From: G963674505 sp964575975
Lineage (GTDB): Bacteria > Desulfobacterota > Desulfobacteria > Desulfobacterales > SKZT01
Assembly: GCA_964575975.1 (NCBI GenBank)
Contig: CAZNTU010000087.1
Coordinates: 1 to 22,831, forward strand
Direction: 5' to 3'
DNA: 22,831 bases
Each line of letters begins with the position of its first letter. Position 1 is the stretch's first letter. This document shows positions 1 to 8,492 of this stretch, one piece after another. Both the position numbers and the translations under genes were made by a program. The notes beneath the pieces are model-generated. The model did no database searches. It saw nothing but the letters and a program-made list of their open reading frames with translations, and had not been told where the DNA came from.

Positions 1-216
1 CATGGCCCTTAGCGGCTTGCCCTCGAACAGTATCTGTCCCGAGTCCGGCCTTATCAGTCCGACCAGGTGCTTCAGCAAGACGCTTTTGCCGCCGCCGCTT
101 CCGCCGATGATGGTCGTCACCTCGCCTTTTCGCACCTTCATGTCGGCGCCTTTCAAGACTTGCTGTTCGCCGAAGCTTTTGTAAACGTCCTTTAGTTCGA
201 TCAACGGCTCGGTCAT
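1..216 (-). CDS. mlaF: Mla-type ABC transporter ATP-binding protein, N-terminal part (runs off the window)
   Basis: The first 72 codons are present; the 3' part lies beyond the left edge. The ATG is at 214-216. The translation shows the usual ABC opening (IELKDVYKSFGEQQVLKG) and a Walker A motif GGSGGGKS at residues 38-45, with SGGGKSVLLKHLVGL after it, a form typical of MlaF/Ttg2A ATPases. In that family the protein energises retrograde phospholipid transport at the inner membrane together with MlaE, MlaD and MlaB. It begins 7 bases after the stop of the MlaE-like permease, so the two genes are almost certainly one operon. Signature and Walker B motifs cannot be seen, so the call rests on the N-terminus and the neighbour. 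Confidence 0.85.
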   Translation of the reverse strand, partial: MTEPLIELKDVYKSFGEQQVLKGADMKVRKGEVTTIIGGSGGGKSVLLKHLVGLIRPDSGQILFEGKPLRAM

Positions 217-223
217 GGTTTTC

Positions 224-1027
224 TTAGAGTAAGAAGGTTGTAAGTATGTAATCGGCGACCAGGACCAGCACGCTCGAGATTACGACCGCCGACGTGGTGG
301 AGAGGCTGACGCCCTTGGCGCCGAATCCCTCGGCCCGCAGGTGGGTGAAATATCCCTGGAAACAGCAGATCGTGGAAACGACGACGGCGAACACGATGGA
401 CTTGTAGAAACCGCCCATGACGTCTTCCATGGTCACGCTGGATTCTACTCTCGAAAAATAGATTCCGGGACTGATGCCCAAAAGACCGGAACCGGTAAGG
501 TATCCTCCGAATATCCCGACCACGTCGAAAACCGCAGTCAACAGCGGAAAGCTGACAATGGCCGCAGCCAGCCTGGGACTTATCAGAAAGCGGATGGGAT
601 CGATATCCATCGTCTCGAGCGCGTCGATCTGTTCCGAGATTCTCATGATGCCTATTTCGGCGGCCATCGCGGACCCGGCCCTCCCGATGACCATGATGGC
701 GGCGAAAACCGGCCCGAGTTCCCTGATCAAAGTCAACGCGACGGCTGCGCCCAAAAGACCCTCGGAACCGAACTTGGACAACGTGTAGTAGCCTTGAAGA
801 CCAAGGACCATCCCGGTGAAAGCTCCTGTCAGGCATATGACGATCAGGGATTTCAATCCGATGAAATAGATTTGCTGAACAATCTTGGAAATGTTCAACG
901 GAAACGAAAATATCATTACGAACCCTTTGAAGAAAAAGATCGCCGCGCTTCCCATTTGATTTACCGGAAAAAGGGCCATACGTCCAAGAGCCGAAACGGG
1001 ATTCATTGTTTTTTCAAATCGTTCCAA
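224..1027 (-). CDS. mlaE: MlaE family lipid ABC transporter permease
   Basis: A 267-residue protein of the usual MlaE length with several hydrophobic segments. It carries the conserved MlaE core (GLQGYYTLSKFG, then ALTLIRELGPVFAAIMV and GRAGSAMAAEIGIMRISEQI), which contacts the ATPase. It is the inner-membrane permease of the Mla pathway, which removes misplaced phospholipid from the outer membrane in the best-studied species. I chose the TTG start at 1025-1027 because AAGGA lies 7 bases upstream of it; the ATG at 1004-1006 has no such site. A near-consensus promoter sits about 70 bases upstream, and the ATPase gene follows after 7 bases. Confidence 0.9.
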   Translation of the reverse strand: MERFEKTMNPVSALGRMALFPVNQMGSAAIFFFKGFVMIFSFPLNISKIVQQIYFIGLKSLIVICLTGAFTGMVLGLQGYYTLSKFGSEGLLGAAVALTLIRELGPVFAAIMVIGRAGSAMAAEIGIMRISEQIDALETMDIDPIRFLISPRLAAAIVSFPLLTAVFDVVGIFGGYLTGSGLLGISPGIYFSRVESSVTMEDVMGGFYKSIVFAVVVSTICCFQGYFTHLRAEGFGAKGVSLSTTSAVVISSVLVLVADYILTTFLL

Positions 1028-1098
1028 TTGTTGTCCTTAGTTCTTCGGCAGCTCCCTGTTCGGAAGCCGGGATTTCGAAAATTCGAGTCAAAAGGGTA

Positions 1099-1127
1099 AT
1101 AAAACACCATGGAAAAGTTTTTGTCAA
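1099..1127 (-). promoter_or_regulatory. Predicted sigma-70 promoter of the mlaE-mlaF operon
   Basis: On the minus strand a perfect -35 box TTGACA (1122-1127) is followed after 17 bases by TTTTAT (1099-1104, 4 of 6 matches to TATAAT). It points at the TTG start of mlaE, giving a leader of about 65 bases, and lies between mlaE and the preceding hydrolase gene, so the Mla genes probably have their own transcript. Confidence 0.55.
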
Positions 1128-1159
1128 TCCCATGAGTACAACCATGTTTCGGTCCCGAA

Positions 1160-1852
1160 TTATGACAAATACGAGCCGACGAACCGGCGGACCTCGTTTT
1201 TACCTCTGAATACGCCGAAATGGCCTTCGCAGAGGATGTCCGCGTTCAGTCCCATGACGAACTTCAGCGAATCGAGATATCGTTCCCGATCCGAAAGCAA
1301 GGAGGAATGAAGCGGGCCGTGTATGTCCTGGCCGAACAGGACTTTTTTTCCTTCCGCTTCCACGACTAACACGACGGAACCCGGAGAATGGCCGGGACAA
1401 TGATAGGCCATGATTTCTCCGTCGCCCACTTCTATTTTTTCCTTGGGGCCGCGTAATTTCACGTCGATGGAGAACGGCTTCATCGAAGCGCCGTACCAGG
1501 AAGCCGCCGTGACATGGTCGTCGCCTTTTTCAAGATAAGGCGCATCGAGTTCGTGGCACACGATACGGCATCCGAACCGGTCCCGGAGAGCCTTCGCGCC
1601 CCCCGTATGGTCGTAGTGGCAATGAGTTAGGAGCAAATGGGAGATTTCGACGCCTTCGTCCAGGCACGACGAAACGTTCGTCGCCAAACAGTCGTAGCCT
1701 TCTCCGCAACCTGCGTCTATCAAAGCGGCCCGTTCCCCGAAACGCACCAGGTATATCGCCGCGTCCCCGGGCCCGGAAAGTTCCCCTCCGCCCACCTGCC
1801 AGATATTGTCCAAAATTTTCACCGCCGGATTGTAAAACGACATCACTTTCAT
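1160..1852 (-). CDS. Metallo-beta-lactamase-fold hydrolase (glyoxalase II-like)
   Basis: A 230-residue single-domain protein. The zinc-binding set of the superfamily is complete: THCHYDH gives H77, H79, D81 and H82, CPGHSPGS gives H155, GQDIHG gives D176 and CEGHFG gives H211. This pattern fits the hydrolytic glyoxalase II-like branch (thioester or similar substrates), but the substrate cannot be read from sequence. No signal peptide is seen, so it is probably cytoplasmic. The ATG at 1850-1852 is preceded by a G-rich Shine-Dalgarno sequence. The open frame continues far upstream inside the aconitase gene, but that part is a shadow. It follows aconitase by 53 bases and is probably cotranscribed with it. 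Confidence 0.85.
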   Translation of the reverse strand: MKVMSFYNPAVKILDNIWQVGGGELSGPGDAAIYLVRFGERAALIDAGCGEGYDCLATNVSSCLDEGVEISHLLLTHCHYDHTGGAKALRDRFGCRIVCHELDAPYLEKGDDHVTAASWYGASMKPFSIDVKLRGPKEKIEVGDGEIMAYHCPGHSPGSVVLVVEAEGKKVLFGQDIHGPLHSSLLSDRERYLDSLKFVMGLNADILCEGHFGVFRGKNEVRRFVGSYLS

Positions 1853-1882
1853 CTCGTTTTCCCCCCCCGTTTGCCTGAAACA

Positions 1883-1904
1883 GGCCGGACGACGAAGCCC
1901 GGCC
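1883..1904 (-). other. Small hairpin between aconitase and hydrolase genes
   Basis: Inverted arms GGCCGG (1883-1888) and CCGGCC (1899-1904) enclose a 10-base loop immediately after the aconitase stop. There is no T-run behind it on the minus strand, so it looks more like an mRNA-stabilising or partly attenuating hairpin than a full terminator. Confidence 0.35.
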
Positions 1905-1905
1905 G

Positions 1906-4650
1906 CTATCCGTTTTTCAGCAGCTTCCTCAGGACGCATGGCAAGATGCCGTTGTTTTCGAAGTACTCGACGTCCACCACCGTGTCCAGTCTCGCCTTGA
2001 CTTTGAAAACGACCTCGGCCCCGTCCTTTTTCCTGGCGGTCACCTCCAACGTCTTCCGCGGTTCCATGTTTTCGACGCCTTTTATCGAAAAGGTCTCGGA
2101 ACCGTCGAGGCCGAGGCTTTCCCAACCTTGGCCCTCCTGGAAAACCAGCGGAAGCACGCCCATTCCTACCAGGTTGCTTCGGTGTATTCTCTCGTAGCTT
2201 TCCGCGACAATGGCTCTTACGCCAAGAAGATTCGTTCCCTTGGCCGCCCAATCCCTGGAGGACCCGGTGCCGTATTCCTTTCCGCCCAGCACCACCAGCG
2301 GCGTTTTTTCCTTTTGGTACTCAATGGCCGCGTCGTATACGAATTTTTCCTCGCCGGACGGGAATTTCAAGGTGAAGCTTCCCTCCTTGGGCTGGACCAG
2401 GCGGTTTTTGATCCGGATATTGCCGAACGTGCCGCGCATCATCACCTCGTGGTTGCCTCTCCTGGCCCCGTACGAATTGAACTCCTCCGGCTTCACGCCG
2501 TTTCCGACCAGGTACTGCCCGGCGGGATAGTGCTTGGGGATGGCGCCGGCGGGGGAAATGTGGTCCGTGGTCACCGAGTCCCCCAGAAGCAAAAGAACCT
2601 TGGCGTCTTTCACGTCCCCCGGCTTTTCCGAATCCACTTCGAAGCTCTCGAAATAGGGAGGGTTCTTAATGTAAGTGGAATCCTCGTCCCAATGGAAAGT
2701 CGTGCTCTCCTCGACGTCCAAGGCGCTCCAGAATTCGTCCCCGTCGAAGATTCGTCCGTATTCCCTTTCGAAAAATTCCCTTTTCACGTGCTGTTCGGTC
2801 AGTTCGGCGATCTTTTCCTCCGAAGGCCAGATATCCTCCAAGTAGACCGGCTCGCCGTTGGGATCGATTCCGACGGGTTCCGCGCCCAAATCGATGTCCA
2901 CGCGACCTGCGATGGCGAAAGCCACCACAAGCATGGGCGAGGCAAGATAGTTGCCCTTTACGCTCTGGTGGATACGGGCTTCGAAGTTGCGGTTTCCGGA
3001 CAATACGGACGCCACGGTCAAATCGTTGGCGGATATGGCCTTCTCGATTTCCGGATGGAGCGGTCCGCTGTTTCCGATGCAGGTGGTGCATCCGAATCCG
3101 GCCACGTGAAATCCCAAGCCTTCCAGATACGGCAAAAGGCCCGCGTCTTCCAGGTAATCGACGACCACTTTCGACCCCGGGGCCAGAGAGGTCTTCACGT
3201 ACGGAGGGACCCTTAGGCCCTTTTCCATCGCCGCCTTGGCCAACAGCCCGGCGCCCAGCATGACCGATGGATTCGACGTGTTCGTACACGAGGTTATGGC
3301 AGCGATCACGATGCAGCCGTCGCCTATTCTGACCGGTTGTCCGTTCAGCTCCAGTTCGACCAGGCGCTTGCTTACGGGAACGCATTTTCCTTCCCGCCTG
3401 GTCTTGCATCCCGATTCTTGCATGAAGTTGGAAAGGTGTTCCATGGAGGCGTCCCGTTCGTATTTGCAGCCGATGAATTCGGCGAACGAGGCTTTCATGC
3501 CGCAAATGGGAATCCGGTCCTGGGGTCTCGCCGGTCCCGCCAGGGAGGGGACGACCGTGGAAAGGTCCAGTTCCACGACTCGCGTGTATTCGGGGTCGGT
3601 CTTTCCCGTGTAGAAGAGACCGAGCGCCTTGGCGCAGGCTTCCGCGACTTTGGCCTGCTCCGGACGGCCGGTCAGGTTCAGGTACTCGACGGTTTTTTCG
3701 TCGATGGGGAAAAAGCCCAGCGTGGCCCCGTATTCGGGGGTCATGTTGGCGATGGTGGCGCGGTCTGTCACGGAGAGGCTTTTCATCCCGTCCCCGAAAT
3801 ACTCCACGAACTTTTCCACCACCTTTTCTTTCCGGAGCAGCTCCGTGACGGTCAATACGAGGTCGGTGGCCGTGACTCCCTTGCCGAGCTTTCCGGTCAG
3901 CTTGACCCCGATCACCTCGGGGATCGACATGTAGTAGGGCTGGCCGAGCATGACGGCCTCCGCTTCGATCCCTCCGACGCCCCAGCCCATTACGCCTATG
4001 CCGTTGATCATGGGGGTGTGGGAGTCGGTCCCCACGAGCGTGTCCGGATAGGCCACAGGCCCGTCCGGGGTATCCTCGACGATGACGGCGCGCCCGAGGT
4101 GCTCCAGGTTCACCTGGTGGCAGATGCCCGAGTTGGGAGGCACGACCTTGAAATTCCCGAAGCTTTTCTGCGCCCACTTCAAAAGCTCGTACCGCTCCTT
4201 GTTTCTCTCGTATTCCTTGGCGACGTTCTTGACGATGGATTCCCTCGTCCCGAAAAAGTCCACCTGCACCGAATGGTCCACCACCAGTTCCACGGGGACC
4301 AGCGGATTTACCTTGGCGGGATCGTCGCCGAGCTTTTCGACGGCGTCGCGCATGGCCGCAAGATCCACCACCGCCGGCACGCCCGTGAAATCCTGCATGA
4401 GAACCCTGGCCGGATGATAGGGAATCTCGACGGGCGCGTCGTAGCGTTTTTCCCACTTGGCGATCTTCATAAGGTCCTCGTCGGCCACGATTCGGCCGTC
4501 CAGTTTCCTAAGCAGGTTTTCCACCAGGATTTTTATCGAAAAAGGAAGCTTTTCTATTTCGGCTCCCTCGTTTTTCAGGAGTTCGATGTCGTAGAATTTT
4601 ATTTTTTTTCCCCCGATTTCCATATGTTTAACAAAATCGGTGTTTTGCAT
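1906..4650 (-). CDS. acnA: Aconitate hydratase A (AcnA/IRP1 family)
   Basis: A 914-residue protein, close to the usual length of AcnA-type aconitases. It isomerises citrate and isocitrate in the TCA cycle in the cytoplasm. The three cysteines that hold the 4Fe-4S cluster are visible: C455 in AAITSCTNTSNP, and C521 and C524 in GFGCTTCIGNSGPL. Other family signatures include LVGTDSHTPMING (about 205-217), GTGSSRDWAAKGT and the swivelling-domain stretch with DSVTTDHISPAGAI. The start is the ATG at 4648-4650, preceded by GAAGGGGG; the open frame extends to 5406 only by running antisense through the divergent ydbH gene. The gene is divergent from ydbH and is followed by a metallo-hydrolase gene 53 bases downstream. 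Confidence 0.97.
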   Translation of the reverse strand: MQNTDFVKHMEIGGKKIKFYDIELLKNEGAEIEKLPFSIKILVENLLRKLDGRIVADEDLMKIAKWEKRYDAPVEIPYHPARVLMQDFTGVPAVVDLAAMRDAVEKLGDDPAKVNPLVPVELVVDHSVQVDFFGTRESIVKNVAKEYERNKERYELLKWAQKSFGNFKVVPPNSGICHQVNLEHLGRAVIVEDTPDGPVAYPDTLVGTDSHTPMINGIGVMGWGVGGIEAEAVMLGQPYYMSIPEVIGVKLTGKLGKGVTATDLVLTVTELLRKEKVVEKFVEYFGDGMKSLSVTDRATIANMTPEYGATLGFFPIDEKTVEYLNLTGRPEQAKVAEACAKALGLFYTGKTDPEYTRVVELDLSTVVPSLAGPARPQDRIPICGMKASFAEFIGCKYERDASMEHLSNFMQESGCKTRREGKCVPVSKRLVELELNGQPVRIGDGCIVIAAITSCTNTSNPSVMLGAGLLAKAAMEKGLRVPPYVKTSLAPGSKVVVDYLEDAGLLPYLEGLGFHVAGFGCTTCIGNSGPLHPEIEKAISANDLTVASVLSGNRNFEARIHQSVKGNYLASPMLVVAFAIAGRVDIDLGAEPVGIDPNGEPVYLEDIWPSEEKIAELTEQHVKREFFEREYGRIFDGDEFWSALDVEESTTFHWDEDSTYIKNPPYFESFEVDSEKPGDVKDAKVLLLLGDSVTTDHISPAGAIPKHYPAGQYLVGNGVKPEEFNSYGARRGNHEVMMRGTFGNIRIKNRLVQPKEGSFTLKFPSGEEKFVYDAAIEYQKEKTPLVVLGGKEYGTGSSRDWAAKGTNLLGVRAIVAESYERIHRSNLVGMGVLPLVFQEGQGWESLGLDGSETFSIKGVENMEPRKTLEVTARKKDGAEVVFKVKARLDTVVDVEYFENNGILPCVLRKLLKNG

Positions 4651-4758
4651 GATACCCCCTTCGTAGTTGATCGTTTTGGTTTTTCCGTCTTCCTTGTCGT
4701 TTCTAACACAGGCTATCGAAAAAAGACAAGAGAGTTGCCGATTATTCGAAACGAAAGT

Positions 4759-4787
4759 TTGAAAAACAGAGCTTGTTATTATAAACT
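4759..4787 (+). promoter_or_regulatory. Predicted promoter of the ydbH-ynbE-ydbL operon
   Basis: TTGAAA (4759-4764), a 17-base spacer and TAAACT (4782-4787) lie 35 bases before the ydbH start. On the opposite strand a perfect TATAAT (4778-4783) overlaps this -10 box and points toward acnA, although no good -35 is paired with it. The 171-base gap between the two starts is therefore probably a shared divergent control region. Confidence 0.4.
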
Positions 4788-4821
4788 CGATCTTCAACTT
4801 TTGTGTTTCGTCGAAGGAAAA

Positions 4822-7584
4822 ATGAGAAGATTCAAAAGATCGATTGTAATCTCGCTGGCCTGCGCGCTGATGGTTTCGGCCGTTGTCGCGCTCGTTCTCG
4901 CGGCTTTGGCGCCGACGTGGGTGGAAAAGAGCGTCGCGCATTTCCTCGAGAGCGACGCGGGAATCGAAGGTTTCGAGTGGCAGGTCAGACGAATCGGTTT
5001 CACGGGGGCCGATTTCGGAGGAATAAAATTGGGCGAAAAACAGCCGTACGCCCTTTCCGCCGCATCCGTGCAAATCGATTACGATTTGCGCGGCCTTTTG
5101 AATTGGCGCTTGGAACAAGTGCGTATCAGCGGAGTCGATATCTTTTTCGAACTGGAAAACGGCAAGCTTTCGTTTCCGGGAATCGATACGGAAAAACTGC
5201 TCAAAAGGGGGGAGGGGGCCGACAGGGATTCGGGCAAGAGCGGCGGGCCGCCCGTTTTCGTGGAGAGGGTCGTTTTCGAAAACGCCGTGTTGAACGGCGT
5301 CTTTGAAAACAATCGTTTTACGATTCCCCTCGACCTCGTTCTTTTTTCCGGCGACGAAGACTACGCCAATGTTCGGGCAGTCGCGGAGTTGTTTCCATCG
5401 GGCCAAAGGATAGGAATCGATTCGCTCTTGGAAAGAAATGAAGAGCGGCTGAAAGTTTCCTTCGACACGACAGGTTTCCGTTTGGGGAGCTTTTTCGGGC
5501 TTTTCGTTCCGGTTTCGAGTTTGGACCTGGACGGGACGGTCGATTTGAAAGGGAGGGCCGCGTTCGATCTTTCTTCCTTCAAGATTGTTTCAGCGGAGGT
5601 TCGCCTGGAATCGGAAAGCTTGGCGGGATCGACCGGCGCCGTCGGGTTCGGCAAATTCGTTCGAGAGGAAGAGCCATTTCGTTTCGGCATCGAGGGAGGC
5701 GGCGGCAATTGGAAGTTCTCGGCCTCCGGTTTGTCGGTTCGTTCGGGAGTCGTCGATTTGGATATCGAAAAATTCGATGGGACGGTTCGGACTTCGGAAA
5801 ATTCCGTGGAGAGCGAATTTGCGATGACATCCGAATTGGGAATCCCGAGAGACGGCGGCCCGTCTTTGGAACCGGCGGTTCGAAGGCAATGGAAAGGCAA
5901 GGCGAGCCTGGTCGAAAACGCCCGATGGTTCTTGGACGTGGAGAACGAACCTGCCGACGGCGCCGACGGCAAAGGATGGCATCGAGTAGGTACGGCCGAC
6001 TTCGACGCCCGAATTATGCTTCCTCCTTTTAAAATTTCTGGAAATGGCGATCTGGCGCGCGATAGTGCGTCGGTAGAATTGAAAATTTCCGATGTCCGCA
6101 TGGACGCGGACGCTTTCTCCGTGAGATTGCCTCTTCTGGAATGCAGCGCGGAATTATCTAAAATGAAAAGCGAAGACAAAACGGCCGAAAACAAAGGCGA
6201 AGCGCAAGGATTGAATTTCTCCGTTCGGGTGTCGGACGCGAACGTTCGGTCGGGGGCGAGCAACGCGAATTTTTCCGGCGTTTCGCTCGCCGGCAAGGTG
6301 CCGGACATCGACGCGGCCGAGAAAAGATTCGCGGGGACTTTGAAAATAAAGGGCGGTGGCGCAACCAATTCCCAGTACGACGTCGCAGCCAGAAATTTCA
6401 ACCTTGAAGTGCCCGTGGCATGGCCTCCTTCCGACAGAGGCGAACCAGGCACGGTAAGCTTGGCCAGCCTCGGGTTCGACGGAAAGAACCTTGGGAAAAT
6501 TGCCGCCGAAATCAGGCAGGACGGGTTCGGAGCCATTATCGACGGAGTATTCCGAAGCGAATTCGTCAAAGGCTTGAATTTGAAATTCAAGGGCTCGGTC
6601 CAAAACGGCGGGCATGGCTTGATGGGGCGTTTGGATTTCAAGATCGACAATTATCGGTTCGGACCGGGCTTCAGACTGGCCGATTTGGTCCCGGAGGCGC
6701 AGGGCGTTTTTCTGGAGGGAAAATTGGCTTTGGAGGGAGGTTTTGCGATAACGGGGCCTAAAATGGAAAGCTCCGCCCGGATCGGGATCGACCATTTGAA
6801 AATATCCGTCGACGAGCCGTCCGCAGTGGTCCAAGGCGTTCGAATGGATTTGGACATACCGGACCTTCTCGCATTGCGAAGCCTTCCCCGCCAGCGAATC
6901 TCGTTCGAATCCGCGAGCGTCGGCAATATTAGGATCAAAGACGGGAACGTTTTTTTCAGGGTGGAATCTCCCAAGTCGATTTTCGTCGAAAGGACCGATT
7001 TCAAATGGTGCGACGGCAACGTGGAAACCAACGCCATGACAATAGGCATTCCTTTCGAGGAACTCGATTTCACTCTTTACTGCGACCGGCTGGACCTCGC
7101 CGGAGTGCTGGAACAGCTCGGCGGGATCAAGGGCGAAGGGAAAGGGTCCGTAAACGGCAGAATTCCAATCCGGTTCGAAAATTCGAGCTTCAAGTTCGAC
7201 GACGGATTTCTCTTTTCCACCCCGGGTCAGGGGGGAACGGTCCGTCTGACCGGGACCGATATTCTCATGGCTGGAATTCCGGCCGACACGCCGCAGTTCG
7301 CCCAAGTCGATCTGGCTCGGGAAGCCCTGAAAAACTACGATTACGAATGGGCGAGAATAAACATCGACACGAAGGGGGAGAACTTGCATGTCAATCTAAA
7401 GCTGGACGGCCAGCCGGCAGGTCCTCTTCCTTTCCGATACGACCGGGAATTCGGAGGATTCGCCAGAGTCGAGGCGGAGAGTCCCGGCTCCAATTTCCAG
7501 GGCATCCGCCTGGATGTCAACTTCACGCTTCCCCTCGACGAGGTGCTGAAATACGGGTTGGGTTTGAAAGGCGCGTTGGAATAG
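4822..7584 (+). CDS. ydbH: AsmA-like YdbH family intermembrane lipid transport protein
   Basis: A 920-residue protein with a short basic N-terminus, one membrane anchor (about residues 8-30) and a very long periplasmic part rich in alternating beta-strand patterns. The C-terminal region (GKGSVNGRIPIRFENSSF, then GFLFSTPGQGGTVRLTG) matches the conserved YdbH domain. In Escherichia coli, YdbH is one of three AsmA-like proteins (with TamB and YhdP) that together carry phospholipid to the outer membrane. The next two genes look like ynbE and ydbL, as in enterobacteria, which strongly supports the call. The start at 4822 has GAAGGA 4 bases upstream; the longer open frame, back to 3337, is antisense to acnA and is not coding. 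An older family name, 'dicarboxylate transport', is probably misleading. Confidence 0.85.
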   Translation: MRRFKRSIVISLACALMVSAVVALVLAALAPTWVEKSVAHFLESDAGIEGFEWQVRRIGFTGADFGGIKLGEKQPYALSAASVQIDYDLRGLLNWRLEQVRISGVDIFFELENGKLSFPGIDTEKLLKRGEGADRDSGKSGGPPVFVERVVFENAVLNGVFENNRFTIPLDLVLFSGDEDYANVRAVAELFPSGQRIGIDSLLERNEERLKVSFDTTGFRLGSFFGLFVPVSSLDLDGTVDLKGRAAFDLSSFKIVSAEVRLESESLAGSTGAVGFGKFVREEEPFRFGIEGGGGNWKFSASGLSVRSGVVDLDIEKFDGTVRTSENSVESEFAMTSELGIPRDGGPSLEPAVRRQWKGKASLVENARWFLDVENEPADGADGKGWHRVGTADFDARIMLPPFKISGNGDLARDSASVELKISDVRMDADAFSVRLPLLECSAELSKMKSEDKTAENKGEAQGLNFSVRVSDANVRSGASNANFSGVSLAGKVPDIDAAEKRFAGTLKIKGGGATNSQYDVAARNFNLEVPVAWPPSDRGEPGTVSLASLGFDGKNLGKIAAEIRQDGFGAIIDGVFRSEFVKGLNLKFKGSVQNGGHGLMGRLDFKIDNYRFGPGFRLADLVPEAQGVFLEGKLALEGGFAITGPKMESSARIGIDHLKISVDEPSAVVQGVRMDLDIPDLLALRSLPRQRISFESASVGNIRIKDGNVFFRVESPKSIFVERTDFKWCDGNVETNAMTIGIPFEELDFTLYCDRLDLAGVLEQLGGIKGEGKGSVNGRIPIRFENSSFKFDDGFLFSTPGQGGTVRLTGTDILMAGIPADTPQFAQVDLAREALKNYDYEWARINIDTKGENLHVNLKLDGQPAGPLPFRYDREFGGFARVEAESPGSNFQGIRLDVNFTLPLDEVLKYGLGLKGALE

Positions 7585-7743
7585 GGACGACACCGGGGGG
7601 CCGGTACGAAGCGGGTAAGGACGAAGTTCGTGACGACGGCGCCAAAGCCCTTTTATTCGCACGGTCCGAACATGGTTGCGGATTAAAATTCATAACGGAA
7701 AACAAACAACCGCGCAGTCGAAAACTTGGAATGGGAGGAATCA

Positions 7744-7965
7744 ATGCCGAAAACAAACAGACGAATTTTTCTCTCGATATTGTTTGCGTTGTCGCTCGGA
7801 TGCGCCACCAGACACGAGGTCGAATTGAAACCCGTCGAGGTCAAACCCATTCACATCACTATCGATGTGAACATCAGGGTCGATCGTGCATTGGACGATT
7901 TCTTCGAGGAGATCGACAAGGTGGCCGAAAAGAGGGCGGAAGAGCGGAAAACGGATAATCGATAG
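7744..7965 (+). CDS. ynbE: YnbE-like outer-membrane lipoprotein
   Basis: A 73-residue lipoprotein. It has a basic start, a hydrophobic stretch and a somewhat weak lipobox (SLGC) with C20 as the likely lipidated residue; alanine at +2 predicts sorting to the outer membrane. The mature part (VEVKPIHITIDVNIRVDRALDDFFEEID) resembles YnbE. In E. coli YnbE binds the C-terminus of YdbH by beta-strand addition and completes the bridge to the outer membrane. The ATG at 7744 has GGGAGGA 5 bases upstream, preferred over the TTG at 7726. It lies 159 bases after ydbH and 62 bases before ydbL. Confidence 0.75.
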   Translation: MPKTNRRIFLSILFALSLGCATRHEVELKPVEVKPIHITIDVNIRVDRALDDFFEEIDKVAEKRAEERKTDNR

Positions 7966-7998
7966 AGTAGAAAACGGATAATCGGGAATGGATAATCG
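7953..7998. repeat. Three copies of GGATAATCG at the ynbE/ydbL junction
   Basis: The 9-mer GGATAATCG occurs at 7953-7961 (last codons of ynbE), 7976-7984 and 7990-7998. The last two copies form a 14-base tandem repeat (unit GGATAATCGGGAAT with one mismatch at the end). The array ends 29 bases before the ydbL start. Confidence 0.75.
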
Positions 7999-8027
7999 GG
8001 AAAAACAAGAACAAGGAGACATACGCC

Positions 8028-8399
8028 ATGAAAAAAAACTCGTATCGAACATATTGGTCGATTTTGGTTGCCGCGATGGTTCTCTTTTCCTCCGCGGCTT
8101 TTTCGCAAGGCATCAAGGATCGGTTCAAGGAACGCTTGCCTCGGATTATCGAATTGAAGAACAAGGGCGTGATAGGGGAAGACAATCTGGGATATTTGAA
8201 TTTCGTCGGGGATTCCAAGGAAGGGGCGGACGTGGTCGAGGCGGAAAACAGGGATCGTCGCCAGGTTTACGAGAAGATCGCCCAAGAGGAGAAAACCATG
8301 GTCGAAAGAGTCGGGAAGCGAAGGGCGCTCCAGTTGAGGGAACTGGCAAAGCCGGGCGATTGGCTTCAGGACGACTCGGGAGCGTGGTATAAGAAGTAG
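8028..8399 (+). CDS. ydbL: YdbL family periplasmic protein (DUF1318)
   Basis: A 123-residue protein with a clear signal peptide (about residues 1-26, cleavage likely after SAAFS). The mature part has the family pattern: KDRFKERLPRIIELKNKGVI, GEDNLGYL, a central stretch with ENRDRRQVYEKIA, and GDWLQDDSGAWYKK at the end. In E. coli YdbL is a periplasmic partner that helps control YdbH-YnbE assembly. The start at 8028 has AAGGAGA 8 bases upstream. As the third gene after ydbH and ynbE it completes the cluster; a new promoter for mobB follows it. Confidence 0.85.
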   Translation: MKKNSYRTYWSILVAAMVLFSSAAFSQGIKDRFKERLPRIIELKNKGVIGEDNLGYLNFVGDSKEGADVVEAENRDRRQVYEKIAQEEKTMVERVGKRRALQLRELAKPGDWLQDDSGAWYKK

Positions 8400-8463
8400 C
8401 TTGTTGCCGAGGAAATTCGCGCGACAAAGGACGCTTGATCCGGCGCCGGATTGTCCCGGAAGT

Positions 8464-8492
8464 TTGACAATACCGATTTCAGGCTGTAAAAT
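8464..8492 (+). promoter_or_regulatory. Near-consensus sigma-70 promoter of mobB
   Basis: A perfect -35 TTGACA (8464-8469), a 17-base spacer and TAAAAT (8487-8492, 5 of 6 matches). Transcription should begin near 8499, which places the ATG at 8519 about 20 bases and the ATG at 8582 about 83 bases into the message. Confidence 0.65.

Noticed and set aside
2666..4456. 596-codon open frame antisense-shifted within acnA
   Set aside because: It is on the same strand in another frame, with arginine- and glycine-heavy composition typical of a shadow in G+C-rich DNA.
3337..4821. Open plus-strand frame that extends ydbH upstream
   Set aside because: It is antisense to acnA, whose cluster cysteines and full family length are certain. 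A good ribosome site and signal anchor place the true start at 4822.
4651..5406. Minus-strand frame extending acnA upstream
   Set aside because: It runs antisense through ydbH and the translation has no aconitase features; the ATG at 4648-4650 has a strong ribosome site.
5361..6650. 429-codon minus-strand frame opposite ydbH
   Set aside because: It is a serine/proline-rich shadow of ydbH with no recognisable domain.
7953..7998. Possible CRISPR array
   Set aside because: The units are only 9 to 14 bases with no unique spacers, and no cas genes are present.
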